Shown here piece after piece: positions 56,717-64,000 of a DNA stretch of 64,000 bases. The notes beneath the pieces were generated by a model. The model saw only the letters and a program-made list of their open reading frames with translations. It did not search any database and was not told where the DNA came from. The first letter of the stretch is position 1, and every line of letters starts with the position of its first letter. The position numbers and the translations under genes were made by a program. The stretch is from NCBI GenBank assembly GCA_023702235.1, contig JAMQCR010000001.1:1674001-1738000 (forward strand), given 5' to 3'. Source of the DNA: Neobacillus pocheonensis (GTDB lineage Bacteria > Bacillota > Bacilli > Bacillales > Cytobacillaceae).

Positions 56717-58029
56717 TGAAACAAAATCCTTTTAAAATTGCCTCTTTAGGAATCCAACATGTGTTAGCGATGTATGCTGGTGCGGTCATCGTCCCACTTA
56801 TAATTGGAGGTGCTCTTCATTTTTCTGGTAAACAGTTAACTATTTTAGTATCAATCGATATTCTTACAAGCGGGATTGCAACAATCTTACAAGTCTGGCA
56901 GAATCGCTTTTTCGGAATTGGGCTGCCAATTGTCCTTGGCTGTACATTTACTGCAGTTGGCCCAATTATTGCCATTGGTGGTCAATTTGGTCTAGGGGAA
57001 ATCTATGGCTCCATTATCATGTCAGGAATTATTGTTCTTCTTATCTCAAATTTCTTCGGAAAACTCGTTAAATTCTTCCCTCCTGTTGTGACCGGTTCTG
57101 TTGTAACGATTATTGGGATTACCCTCATTCCAGTAGCGATGAATAATGTTGCAGGCGGTCAAGGCAGCCCGGATTTTGGGGCAGGGTCAAATCTGGCACT
57201 TGCTTTTGGTACGTTACTATTTATCATTGTTCTTTATCGTTTCTTTAAAGGCTTCATTCGTTCAATAGCGATTTTATTAGGCTTGATCGCAGGAACAATT
57301 GCTGCTTCGTTTATGGGAAAAGTGAATTTGTCTGCTGTCGGCGATGCATCATGGTTCCATATGGTAAAACCTTTATATTTTGCAACACCTTCCTTTCAAC
57401 TGGCACCAATTATCACGATGACTCTTGTGGCGATTGTAAGCCTTGTAGAATCATCAGGTGTATATCTTGCTCTTAGTGATATCACTGGAAGAAAGTTGAC
57501 AGAAAAGGATTTGGTTAAAGGATACCGTGCTGAAGGTCTTGCAAGCATTTTGGGAGGATTGTTTAATTCCTTTCCATATACGACTTATTCACAAAACGTT
57601 GGACTTGTTCAACTTTCAGGTGTGAAAGAAAAAAATGTGATTTATACAATGGGTGGCATTCTTGTGGTCCTTGGGTTCGTGCCAAAAATCGCTGCTTTAA
57701 CGACGGTAATTCCAACTCCTGTCCTTGGTGGGGCTATGGTCGCCATGTTTGGGATGGTTATTGCCGCAGGCATTAAAATGCTTAGCAAAGTTGATTTTGC
57801 ATCACAAGAAAATCTTTTAATTATTGCCTGTTCAATAGGAATGGGACTTGGAGTAACAGCAGTTCCAAATTTATTCTCTCATATGCCGGAAACTGTAAAA
57901 ATCCTCTCAAACAGCGGGATTGTTTCTGGGAGTTTCACAGCTATTTTCCTAAATGTTATCTTCAATGTTTTTAAACCAATTAAGCAAAACCAATCATCCT
58001 CTCAAACGAACAGTCAAGGTGTTGCTTAA
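56716..58029 (+). CDS. pbuX: Xanthine permease PbuX
   Basis: A 437-residue NCS2-family purine:H+ symporter with about 12-14 helices: Q-H-V-L-A-M-Y-A-G-A-V-I-V-P, G-L-P-I-V-L-G-C-T-F-T-A-V-G-P, L-V-E-S-S-G-V-Y and the signature N-S-F-P-Y-T-T-Y-S-Q-N-V-G. Translationally coupled to xpt. No terminator is seen after it; an integrase gene begins 98 bases later. Confidence 0.96.
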
Positions 58030-58127
58030 ATAGTGGTGGATGAAGTGTTCCTATCATATCCAACATATTAATAGCTAAAATACGTTGCCTACATTTTCTT
58101 AATAAAAATGTGCCGAGGTGACGTAAA

Positions 58128-59135
58128 ATGAAAAGAAAACGATTAACAAGTAGAGAATTATATGAGGATGATTCAAGTAAAGTAAGTTTTAAATTTGATC
58201 AGGCATATGGATATTTCCTTACCTCTAAAAAGGCTGAGGGGTTACGGAAACCAACATTGACCAGTTATCATGAACATTTTAATTTCTTTATTAATTGGTT
58301 AAAAGAATCCCACTCTGAGATAGTAAATATTAATGATTTGACCGGTCAAATCGTAAGACATTATATTAATTACTTAAGAAATGATCATTTCAATTTTAAA
58401 ACTAAAGAGTACGGGTTATCTATTCAAACTACTAATGCTCGTTTAAGATTTCTCAAAACCTTTTATAATTTTTTGATGAATGATGATTTAGCAAATATCA
58501 ATCCGCCTGAACAGGTAAAATTCATCAAGGAAGATGAAAGAATTTTTCAACCTCTAAATGAATTGGAAATTCAAAAATTATTAAATGTTCCTGACATAAA
58601 ACAATATCCTCAATTTCGTGATAAATGTATTATGTATCTTCTTTATGACACTGGATTGAGGATTAAAGAGGCAATTAGTCTAACTGTAAATGATATTGAT
58701 CTTAGTGGAAGAAGAATAATCTTACCTGCTGAAAAAGCAAAAGGGAGAAAATCAAGGATTATTCCTTTAGCTGGTTTAGTAATCAAAATGCTGATTGAAC
58801 TAATTACAGAAAATGAAACTCATTTTGAGAGTAAAAGGTTATTTTTAAACTGGTATGGGGAACCAATGGCAGAAGATACCTTTAGAAGAAATTTAAATAG
58901 GTATGTTAAAAAAGCAAGTATTACTAAGCCATTTACTTGTCATGATTTCCGCAGACAGTCCATTACTGAAATGTTAGCGTCTGGAGCCTCGCTTTTTGCA
59001 GTTCAAGCTATAGTAGGACACAGCCAAATTAGCACAACTAAGAAATATGTCCATTTTGACGAGCAGACGATAAAAAATCAACATGAACTATATAGCCCAT
59101 TAGTTAAGGTTAAGCGTAAAGGTAATTTGAGATAA
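58128..59135 (+). CDS. Tyrosine recombinase / integrase
   Basis: A 335-residue XerC/D-type recombinase: SAM-like N-terminal core-binding domain (~20-125) and catalytic domain with R178 (T-G-L-R-I-K-E-A), Lys in the beta-hairpin (~205), H272-x-x-R275 (C-H-D-F-R-R-Q-S), H298 (V-G-H-S-Q) and nucleophile Y307 (K-K-Y-V-H-F). All catalytic residues present. GAGGTG site. It lies right after pbuX, pointing away from it, and converges with the small-protein operon, so it probably mobilises or once mobilised this cassette. Confidence 0.93.
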   Translation: MKRKRLTSRELYEDDSSKVSFKFDQAYGYFLTSKKAEGLRKPTLTSYHEHFNFFINWLKESHSEIVNINDLTGQIVRHYINYLRNDHFNFKTKEYGLSIQTTNARLRFLKTFYNFLMNDDLANINPPEQVKFIKEDERIFQPLNELEIQKLLNVPDIKQYPQFRDKCIMYLLYDTGLRIKEAISLTVNDIDLSGRRIILPAEKAKGRKSRIIPLAGLVIKMLIELITENETHFESKRLFLNWYGEPMAEDTFRRNLNRYVKKASITKPFTCHDFRRQSITEMLASGASLFAVQAIVGHSQISTTKKYVHFDEQTIKNQHELYSPLVKVKRKGNLR

Positions 59136-59144
59136 AATAAAGAG

Positions 59145-59178
59145 GACGATACCTATTTGTAGGTATCGTCATTTTTTA
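59145..59178 (+). terminator. Terminator of the integrase gene
   Basis: Perfect 10-bp stem gacgatacct / aggtatcgtc, loop atttgt, then ATTTTTT. Confidence 0.85.
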
Positions 59179-59199
59179 CCACTTTATAATTAACCCATT

Positions 59200-59349
59200 T
59201 TATTCATCCTTAAATCCATTGGTCTTAACATCTGCCTTTTTTACAGTAGTCGTTTCTTTACATTCTCCAATTGATAGGAGATATTTAGCAATCTTAACAC
59301 CTTCTAACTCCTTTAATACTATTCCTGTTACTGTGATTTGTTTCTTCAT
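59200..59349 (-). CDS. Microprotein paralogue A
   Basis: A 49-residue protein, M-K-K-Q-I-T-V-T-G-I-V-L-K-E-L-E-G then I-A-K-Y-L-L-S-I-G and K-E-T-T-T-V-K-K-A-D-V. One of three paralogues sharing K-Q-I-T-V, K-E-L-E-G, I-A-K-Y-L-x-S-I-G and K-E-T-x-x-x-K-K-x-D-V. ATG 59349 overlaps the stop of copy B (ATGA), showing translational coupling. Probable fold: two beta strands and a helix. Unknown function; last gene of the operon. Confidence 0.7.
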   Translation of the reverse strand: MKKQITVTGIVLKELEGVKIAKYLLSIGECKETTTVKKADVKTNGFKDE

Positions 59350-59486
59350 CCTGATTCCTTCCCTTTGACATCTACCTTTTTTATACTAGTCGTTTCTTTA
59401 ATACCAATTGACAATAGATATTTAGCTATCTCAACACCTTCTAGTTCCTTTGATACTGTTTCAATTACTGTTATTTGCTTTCCCAT
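59346..59486 (-). CDS. Microprotein paralogue B
   Basis: A 46-residue paralogue (M-G-K-Q-I-T-V-I-E-T-V-S-K-E-L-E-G) with the same K-E-T-x-S-I-K-K-V-D-V segment. ATG 59486 lies inside the end of the preceding HTH-like frame, with GGAAAGAATCAGG upstream; its TGA overlaps the ATG of copy A. Good ribosome site (aaagagg). Confidence 0.7.
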   Translation of the reverse strand: MGKQITVIETVSKELEGVEIAKYLLSIGIKETTSIKKVDVKGKESG

Positions 59487-59776
59487 CCTGATTCTTTCCT
59501 CTTTTCTTTTTGAATTGCATGATATAAATTTCTAATTGCTTTTGCCATTAACTCCATATTAGGTTCATTTAATCTTGTAACTATAGATGGTGGCGTATTC
59601 TCTTTCCAGTTAACATTGCCATTCTTGATTCTTGTCTTTCCTAATTCATGTCATTTTTTTATTAATTTAGTATCGTTTTTATCTGGGAATATCGCTTTTA
59701 TTTCTTCCCAAGTCAATTTAGTTAAGTCTGTGCCTTTTATCAATTCCATTTCTATATTAGTCCAATGATCTTCCAT
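59471..59776 (-). CDS. HTH-like protein with in-frame UGA
   Basis: From ATG 59776 the frame reads M-E-D-H-W-T-N-I-E-M-E-L-I-K-G-T-D-L-T-K, with L-T-W-E-E-I-K-A-I-F-P-D (a Myb/SANT-like helix-turn-helix). It meets TGA at 59653-59651 (codon 42) and continues open as H-E-L-G-K-T-R-I-K-N-G through N-E-P-N-M-E-L-M-A-K-A-I to TAA 59473-59471. The TGA replaces what is probably Trp. Either a nonsense mutation or a sequence error; selenocysteine is unlikely as no hairpin follows. Overlaps copy B. Confidence 0.5.
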
Positions 59777-59796
59777 AACACACCAAACTATTCTAT

Positions 59797-59940
59797 TCAA
59801 TTATTTTTTTCCTCATTAACATCTACCTTTTTTATAGTAGCTGTTTCTTTATATACCCCAATTGACATGAGATATTTAGCAATTTTAGTACCTTCTAACT
59901 CTTTTAATACTACTTCAGTTACCGTAATTTGTTTCTTCAT
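59797..59940 (-). CDS. Microprotein paralogue C
   Basis: A 47-residue paralogue (M-K-K-Q-I-T-V-T-E-V-V-L-K-E-L-E-G; M-S-I-G; K-E-T-A-T-I-K-K-V-D-V). Its stop is 20 bases before the HTH-like gene. ATG 59940 has AGTAGGTG upstream. The promoter-proximal member of the operon after the excisionase-like gene. Confidence 0.7.
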   Translation of the reverse strand: MKKQITVTEVVLKELEGTKIAKYLMSIGVYKETATIKKVDVNEEKNN

Positions 59941-60072
59941 TTGTGTCACCTACTTTTTTGAGTTGTATATACTCTTTCGAGTACAACTCTTCCGTATTTT
60001 TCATTGGCATACTCCACTAATAAATCCCAAAATAATTCCTGGGCTTTAATTTATAATACTTCTTCATTTCCT
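59941..60072 (-). other. Spacer with possible short frame
   Basis: A frame of about 33 codons (I-K-A-Q-E-L-F-W-D-L-L-V-E-Y-A-N-E) ends at 59945-59947 but lacks a clear start codon. Possibly a further small gene of the operon damaged by an indel. Confidence 0.3.
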
Positions 60073-60309
60073 TCAATCTCTGTTTCTTCTGTTATGAACT
60101 TTTTTCTTACCTTCATAACCTTTTAAATCTCCTTTAAGCCAATTTTGGAATATCTCTTCATGAACTAACATTTTTCTACCAATCATTTTAATTGGAAATT
60201 GTCCACTTCTCATCAATGCATATGCATTATCTCGCCCAATCCCTGTTATTTCCATGATGTCTTTAACATTTAACATAACTTTTTGATATTTAGTCACACT
60301 TACAGTCAC
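60073..60309 (-). CDS. Excisionase-like HTH protein
   Basis: A 74-78-residue protein with a MerR/excisionase-type HTH: L-N-V-K-D-I-M-E-I-T-G-I-G-R-D-N-A-Y-A-L-M, then F-P-I-K-M-I-G-R-K-M-L-V and W-L-K-G, the pattern of helix_turn_helix_17 excisionase-family proteins. Basic tail K-K-K-V-H-N-R-R-N-R-D. Start is GTG 60309 or GTG 60297; GGAGG is 1 base before the first and 13 before the second. Likely the directionality factor or regulator for the nearby recombinase. Confidence 0.75.
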   Translation of the reverse strand: MTVSVTKYQKVMLNVKDIMEITGIGRDNAYALMRSGQFPIKMIGRKMLVHEEIFQNWLKGDLKGYEGKKKVHNRRNRD

Positions 60310-60392
60310 ACCTCCAGCAAGAAATGATTATATCTAACTAATGTTAAAGTGTCAAAATATTCTGTTTTATTACTAATTAATTAGATGTAAAC

Positions 60393-60421
60393 AAAAAGAG
60401 TGAGCTTTAATTAGCCCACTC
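60393..60421 (-). terminator. Terminator of the DNA ligase gene
   Basis: On the minus strand gagtgggct pairs with agctcactc around aattaa, then TTTTTGTTT. Similar in design to the hairpins at 61297-61326 and 62342-62368. Confidence 0.75.
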
Positions 60422-61231
60422 CACAAAACTAGGGATTCTAAGGAGTCCCTTTTTCGTTAGATTCCGATACTTCACTTTTAGTTTAAGTTTTGGATCAAGA
60501 TACACAAACTTATCATTCTCTTCAACAACAAAGTCACCATACTGTTTATAGAATTCTTTACGGTTTGGTGTTGGCATGAATTCCATCAGACCAGCATACT
60601 TTCCATTTTCAAATTTTAGGAGCAATCCAAACTCATCTTTCCTTAAACCAGATATATAGACATTCTCATAATGATAATTAATTACCTTTAGCCAATCATG
60701 AGAACGTTTATTAATTTGATACTTTGAATTAGCCTTTTTCTGTACAATTCCCTCAAGTTCTTGTTGCTTAATTAACTCAAAGTATTGTTCCCCATTCCCT
60801 TCGATCCACTGAACTTTATTGAGTAGTGGAGTATCTTCAGGTATTACCTCTTCAAGTATCTCTTTACGCTCAAGCAATGGTAAATTGGTAATCTTTTCAC
60901 CATTAAAAAAAATTATATCAAACACACTGAATGATATTTGATGCTCTGACTTACTATACATAAATCTTTCCATGACTGCTTCAAAGTCTGGTTTACCTTG
61001 TGGATCTGTAACAATAATCTCACCATCTAAAACTGTACCATTGGGTAGAGGAATATTAACTAATTCAGGAAACTTGGAGGTAATTTCATTCTTGTGACGA
61101 GTATAGATTCTTACTTTATTATCAAATTTAGTCCATATTGTACGGAATCCATCGAGTTTAAGTTCAGTTATATAATTATCATCGTCAAAGGGATGATCAA
61201 TTTTGTGTAATAGCATAGGAGATATAAACAA
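60407..61231 (-). CDS. ATP-dependent DNA ligase (YoqV/LigB-like)
   Basis: A 274-residue phage-type ATP-dependent ligase: motif I E-L-K-L-D-G-F-R with the adenylated Lys, motif III L-D-G-E-I-I, IIIa F-S-V-F-D-I-I-F-F, motif IV E-G-I-V-Q-K-K and motif V W-L-K-V. TTG 61231 is preferred (GAGGTGG 5 bases upstream; start F-I-S-P-M-L-L-H-K), which matches the roughly 270-residue SP-beta YoqV; upstream codons have no start. Seals nicks in double-stranded DNA. Its phage affinity fits an integrated element with the recombinase. Confidence 0.88.
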   Translation of the reverse strand: MFISPMLLHKIDHPFDDDNYITELKLDGFRTIWTKFDNKVRIYTRHKNEITSKFPELVNIPLPNGTVLDGEIIVTDPQGKPDFEAVMERFMYSKSEHQISFSVFDIIFFNGEKITNLPLLERKEILEEVIPEDTPLLNKVQWIEGNGEQYFELIKQQELEGIVQKKANSKYQINKRSHDWLKVINYHYENVYISGLRKDEFGLLLKFENGKYAGLMEFMPTPNRKEFYKQYGDFVVEENDKFVYLDPKLKLKVKYRNLTKKGLLRIPSFVEWAN

Positions 61232-61296
61232 ATTTACCACCTCATAATAATTGTACCATGACAAGTTTTTATTCTCGGTGGTAATTAAATGTAAAA

Positions 61297-61326
61297 ACAA
61301 AAAGAGCGACTTTTCAGCCACTCCAT
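61297..61326 (-). terminator. Terminator of the 61370-61963 gene
   Basis: On the minus strand gagtggct pairs with agtcgctc (two wobbles) around gaaa, then TTTTTGTTTTT. Confidence 0.75.
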
Positions 61327-61369
61327 CTAAATAGGTAATTTAATTTTGAATACCAGTTAAAATTTCGAA

Positions 61370-61963
61370 TTAATTTGGCAATTGAACCTTAATGCTATTA
61401 AATTTCTTTGATATATCATTATCCATATTGCTGGCGTCACTCGAATACGATTGCAATGACCCAGTTGGATTATTCACCATATCCACAAAACGGGATAAGC
61501 TAGAATATAAATCTACAATTTCTTTATACAAATCTTTGTATTGAGATGGTGGGTTTTTTAGTTCATCCATGGTCGTATTTACACTGATCATACCAGCGGC
61601 TAATTTCTTATTGTCACCTAATTCATCATAGATGTCATGCTGATCTTTAATTGCCTGACTAAAATTACTAAGCCGATCTGAATGATAGGTTCCATTGCTG
61701 GTGGTATACCCACCGTTAAAAATATCATCATGCCATACCTGCTGATACGTGTTAATCATGCCTTCTGCTTTTGCAGCAGTAGTTGTTGCACTCAGCAAGA
61801 CCAGTGCCATATTAGTTTTGTATTGTTTCTCTGCCTTTGCTGTATTATAGTAATTCCAATACCAAGCACCTGCGGCTGCGATTAAAATTAAAACAATTCC
61901 AATCGTAATAAATAACCCTTTTTTCTTTTTCTTTGGTATATCTAATGGCAGTTCTTTGGACAT
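61370..61963 (-). CDS. Membrane-anchored unknown protein
   Basis: A 197-residue protein: hydrophilic basic start (SKELPLDIPKKKKKG), one membrane helix (~16-36), then an extracytoplasmic helical domain (Y-N-T-A-K-A-E-K-Q-Y-K-T-N-M-A-L-V-L-L) rich in Asn, Ser, Asp and Tyr. ATG 61963 follows AAAGGGG. No family recognised; a sensor or adhesin-type exposure is possible. Own terminator. Confidence 0.75.
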   Translation of the reverse strand: MSKELPLDIPKKKKKGLFITIGIVLILIAAAGAWYWNYYNTAKAEKQYKTNMALVLLSATTTAAKAEGMINTYQQVWHDDIFNGGYTTSNGTYHSDRLSNFSQAIKDQHDIYDELGDNKKLAAGMISVNTTMDELKNPPSQYKDLYKEIVDLYSSLSRFVDMVNNPTGSLQSYSSDASNMDNDISKKFNSIKVQLPN

Positions 61964-62341
61964 ACAAAAACCCCTTTTTTTATATTTAATAGTACAATCT
62001 TACTTTAAATTTAATGGAATTATTTAGAAAATTATCGACAAATTATTTTATACTCTTATCCCCCAGTAAAGTAATTATTTACAAATTATTTAAAATTCCA
62101 ATTGAATTATTTGTGAAACTTTATTCCATAATAAAAATGAACCAAGGAGCCTAAAACCCCTAGGACGTGGCAATTCCCTCATACCTATCCTTATAGAAAA
62201 AGGATGGGTTTTTTCGTATATTTTCTACCACATTTGAGCAAAATAGTAATGTAAGGTTTGCACCTTAGTACTCAAGAATTAGTATTTCTCCCCTTTTTCA
62301 AACTCCATCGATATTTTTGGAGTTCTTTTTTTTCTACCATA
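61964..62341. other. Intergenic region with an isolated terminator
   Basis: No gene. A plus-strand hairpin acctatcctt / aaggatgggt followed by TTTTTT at 62183-62214 has no plus-strand gene before it. The 60 bases upstream (ccaaggagcctaaaacccc) could be a leftover of a small transcript or decayed gene. Confidence 0.3.
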
Positions 62342-62368
62342 ACAAAAAGAGCGACTTCTCAGCCACTC
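62342..62368 (-). terminator. Terminator of the Arg-rich small gene
   Basis: gagtggct / agtcgctc stem nearly identical to the one at 61304-61323, followed by TTTTTGTT on the minus strand. Confidence 0.75.
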
Positions 62369-62406
62369 TCTAACTAATAATAAGATTCTTGCAATAAGCC
62401 ATTTAA

Positions 62407-62547
62407 TTAAAAGAATCTACGTCTTCTTTCGATTTCAAAACGTCTTCTTCTCTCTATTTCGATTTCAATTTCAATGGGGAAAAAACGTCTCCTTCTAAAG
62501 CCGTCACGAAAAAACAGGTCTCTTCGTCCAAATCCAAAAAATGGCAT
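62407..62547 (-). CDS. Arg/Phe-rich small protein, coat-like
   Basis: A 46-residue protein: M-P-F-F-G-F-G-R-R-D-L-F-F-R-D-G-F-R-R-R, then an I-E-I-E-I-E-I-E run and a second R-R-R-R-F block. Very low complexity with alternating charge, resembling small spore-coat or spore-associated proteins in Bacillaceae. ATG 62547 with AGGAGAATGA upstream. Function unknown. Confidence 0.6.
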   Translation of the reverse strand: MPFFGFGRRDLFFRDGFRRRRFFPIEIEIEIERRRRFEIERRRRFF

Positions 62548-62626
62548 TTAAATCATTCTCCTTTCATTTAGGAAGTCTATATGACAAAGGACAGATTAAT
62601 GCAACCTGCCCTTTGCTCCATACATT

Positions 62627-62716
62627 TTAGTAGCCCATAAAAGAAGTTCCTACAATGATCAGTAGGATAAACAATACAACGATTAACGCAAAAGCGCTTC
62701 CCATTCCATCACCCAT
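62627..62716 (-). CDS. YjcZ-like sporulation microprotein
   Basis: A 29-residue protein: [20 protein letters not shown] followed by I-V-G-T-S-F-M-G-Y. The short Gly-rich start and a single helix with [13 protein letters not shown] define the YjcZ/SscA-type family. GGAGGTG site 6 bases upstream of ATG 62716. Expected in the spore or coat. Confidence 0.85.
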   Translation of the reverse strand: MGDGMGSAFALIVVLFILLIIVGTSFMGY

Positions 62717-62778
62717 GTATAACACCTCCAGGACTCGATAAAAAAGGTCTTAACTCACCCAAAATCAAAACCTTTGGT

Positions 62779-62913
62779 TTAAAAAACCATACTGGAAAGT
62801 ACGATAATTAATAGAATGAACAATACTACGATTAAAACAAATGTACTGCCTCCATAGAAGCCACCGCCGTAGCCGTAACCGCCATAACCACATCCGCCGT
62901 ATCCAAAGCCCAT
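62779..62913 (-). CDS. YjcZ family sporulation protein
   Basis: A 44-residue protein with a Gly/Tyr-rich head ([18 protein letters not shown]) and the family helix [15 protein letters not shown]. Paralogue of the 62627-62716 gene with a longer head. GGTGG site; ATG 62913. Confidence 0.88.
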   Translation of the reverse strand: MGFGYGGCGYGGYGYGGGFYGGSTFVLIVVLFILLIIVLSSMVF

Positions 62914-63533
62914 ATTTTTCACCACCTATGAAATATCCAATGTATAAACACTCGCTATATATATATATTTCATAAGACAAGGTTCGATTGGACAATCATC
63001 ATAGTGTTAAGACAAAATTAGCGTTTTATTTAAAAACGCAAAGAAACGTCTGCAACACATGCAAACGTCTCATCGGAGATATTTCTATATGCATTATGTC
63101 TGGAGGTAGTAATAACATATGCACTTAAAATAAAAGTGAATGGACAAGTGTTTATTAAAAGTAAATTAGTCAGGGATCTTTCAAATTCTGATTTCTAAAT
63201 TGAAATAATTACAGGATTTTTTAAAATAAGTTTTCCATTCTTCAATAAAGGTATAGTTTTCCTATTTAGCTAACTGGTGCTTGAGTTTAAGATACAGTTG
63301 CTACAGTCTTGGTGGCTTTTTCTTATTGTAATAACGGGGCAGTAGTTTAACAAGAAGACAGTAAATCATTGACTATTGCTAATGGTCTTGTGAACACTAG
63401 AACAATGAGGGGTTATGACCATACTGCAATAAAATAACACCCAAGAATATAGATACAAATAGGCAAATATCTATTCCTCTTTGAATATGGACACATACAC
63501 TATTTTTGAAACAATTTGAGGAGGAGATTTAAA
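62914..63533. other. Leader region with repeat-core copy
   Basis: About 620 bases without a gene. Contains a TA repeat (62957-62970) upstream of the YjcZ gene and, at 63263-63290, agctaactggtgcttgagtt, another relative of the GCTAACGGGTGC repeat core. A long element (63300-63440) follows that resembles the flanks of such repeats. GGAGGAG for the next gene lies at 63519-63525. Confidence 0.35.
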
Positions 63534-63746
63534 ATGGAAAGACAATTCTTTGGAAGCGGAATGGGTTATGGAGGTTATCCTGGTTACGGCATGGGTTATG
63601 GCGGTTACCCATTCCATCATGGTTATGGCGGTTACCCGTTCCATCATGGTTATGGTGGTTACCCATTCCATCATGGCTATGGCGGTTACCCGTTCCATCA
63701 TGGTTATGGTGGTTACCCATTCCATCATGGTTATGGTTGCTGTTAA
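63534..63746 (+). CDS. Gly/Tyr/His-rich repeat protein, probable coat protein
   Basis: A 70-residue protein: M-E-R-Q-F-F-G-S-G-M-G-Y-G-G-Y-P-G-Y-G-M then five tandem copies of the nonapeptide G-Y-G-G-Y-P-F-H-H and a final G-Y-G-C-C. No signal peptide. Such Tyr/Gly/His repeats are typical of spore coat or exosporium structural proteins that crosslink through Tyr; C-terminal Cys-Cys may form disulfides. GGAGGAG site 8 bases upstream. Neighbouring YjcZ genes support a spore role. Confidence 0.75.
   Translation: MERQFFGSGMGYGGYPGYGMGYGGYPFHHGYGGYPFHHGYGGYPFHHGYGGYPFHHGYGGYPFHHGYGCC
63594..63728 (+). repeat. Five 27-bp tandem repeats inside the coat-like gene
   Basis: Units beginning ggttatggcggttaccc with ccattccatcat or cgttccatcat, starting at 63594, 63621, 63648, 63675 and 63702. 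The copies differ at only a few third-position bases, so copy number may vary between strains. Confidence 0.9.
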
Positions 63747-64000
63747 CGAGATGGTTCTTGCTAGCCTCATTAAATAATATTAGTTAATTTTTCATATCAA
63801 AAAAAAATGCTCAAAAATTGACGCCTAAAAGTGAAGAAAGTATTTTAAAAATTTCACAGAGGTTAATATTATTTATGTTTAAAAATTTAGTTTTATGAAT
63901 GGACAGAGTGAAATTTTAGAAGTATGGGCGTAAACTGTATCAGAATTACAAAGCCTTTACTTTAATAAGCACAACTGAAGACTATAAAAAGGGAGAATTG
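63747..64000. other. Right edge, nothing supported
   Basis: AT-rich DNA with no open frame, terminator or known element. The last bases (aaaaagggagaattg) may be a ribosome site for a gene beyond the window. Confidence 0.25.

Noticed and set aside
59651..59653. Selenocysteine reading of the in-frame TGA in the HTH-like gene
   Set aside because: No bSECIS-like GC hairpin follows within 16-37 bases and the position looks like Trp, not a redox Cys.
63594..63728. Tandem repeats resembling a CRISPR array
   Set aside because: Repeats are contiguous without spacers and encode a nonapeptide repeat in one frame; no cas genes nearby.

Overview
The window is low-GC Firmicute DNA from an endospore-forming Bacillaceae relative, probably near Neobacillus, Mesobacillus or Bacillus, though the exact genus cannot be fixed. 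Evidence is the many sporulation and germination genes (sspN, sspO, sspP, tlp, a GerA-type receptor operon, YjcZ-type and coat-like small proteins). Further support comes from AGGAGG ribosome sites, TTG/GTG starts, hairpin-plus-T terminators and synteny with the Bacillus subtilis yne/citB region. No rRNA, tRNA or CRISPR array was seen.

Layout. 0-5 kb is decayed accessory DNA: GNAT and VOC remnants, a UPF0158 gene, a broken DDE transposase, an IS1182-type 5' remnant and a dispersed repeat. 5-13 kb holds a HAD phosphatase, an SDR, a class B penicillin-binding protein and the copper operon ycnK-ycnJ-ycnI. 13.4-15.4 kb is an insertion hot spot: an IS3 element, a xanthine dehydrogenase remnant and an IS110 tail. 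16.4-19.9 kb is a gerA-type operon. 20-27 kb has a YrrT-like methyltransferase, a MarR-led heterodimeric ABC exporter operon and an exported protein. 27-48 kb is the conserved block parC-parE-yneT-plsY-yneR-yneQ-yneP-tlp-sspN-yneN-citB-sspO-sspP. It carries extra genes: an orphan histidine kinase, a CapA-like protein, a tandem AAA protein and an mtnA/class II aldolase pair. 48-51.5 kb is a selenium locus (selA, a SelW-like selenoprotein and selD). 51.8-54 kb is the kbl-tdh threonine catabolic pair. 55.8-58 kb is a guanine-riboswitch-controlled xpt-pbuX operon. 58.1-61.3 kb looks like a small integrated element: tyrosine recombinase, HTH protein, three paralogous roughly 47-residue proteins and an ATP-dependent DNA ligase. 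The last 3 kb carries small spore or coat-like genes.

The most notable content is the selenium locus. Two genes missed by standard gene calling have in-frame UGA codons at known redox positions, each followed by a bSECIS-like hairpin: a SelW/Rdx-family protein with a C-x-x-U motif (UGA at 50313-50315, minus strand) and SelD itself (UGA at 50548-50550). SelA is encoded 0.6 kb from the SelW gene, so the recoding reading is coherent. selB and selC are not in the window. The second notable item is the overlapping mini-operon of paralogous microproteins beside the recombinase.

Caution: about 20 conserved genes or reading frames are broken by single-base indels, often in G/C runs (citB three times, kbl twice, and parE, xpt, selD, yneP, yneQ and others once). 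The pattern points to consensus errors in the assembly rather than real pseudogenes. I annotated these loci as single genes with the frameshift positions noted.
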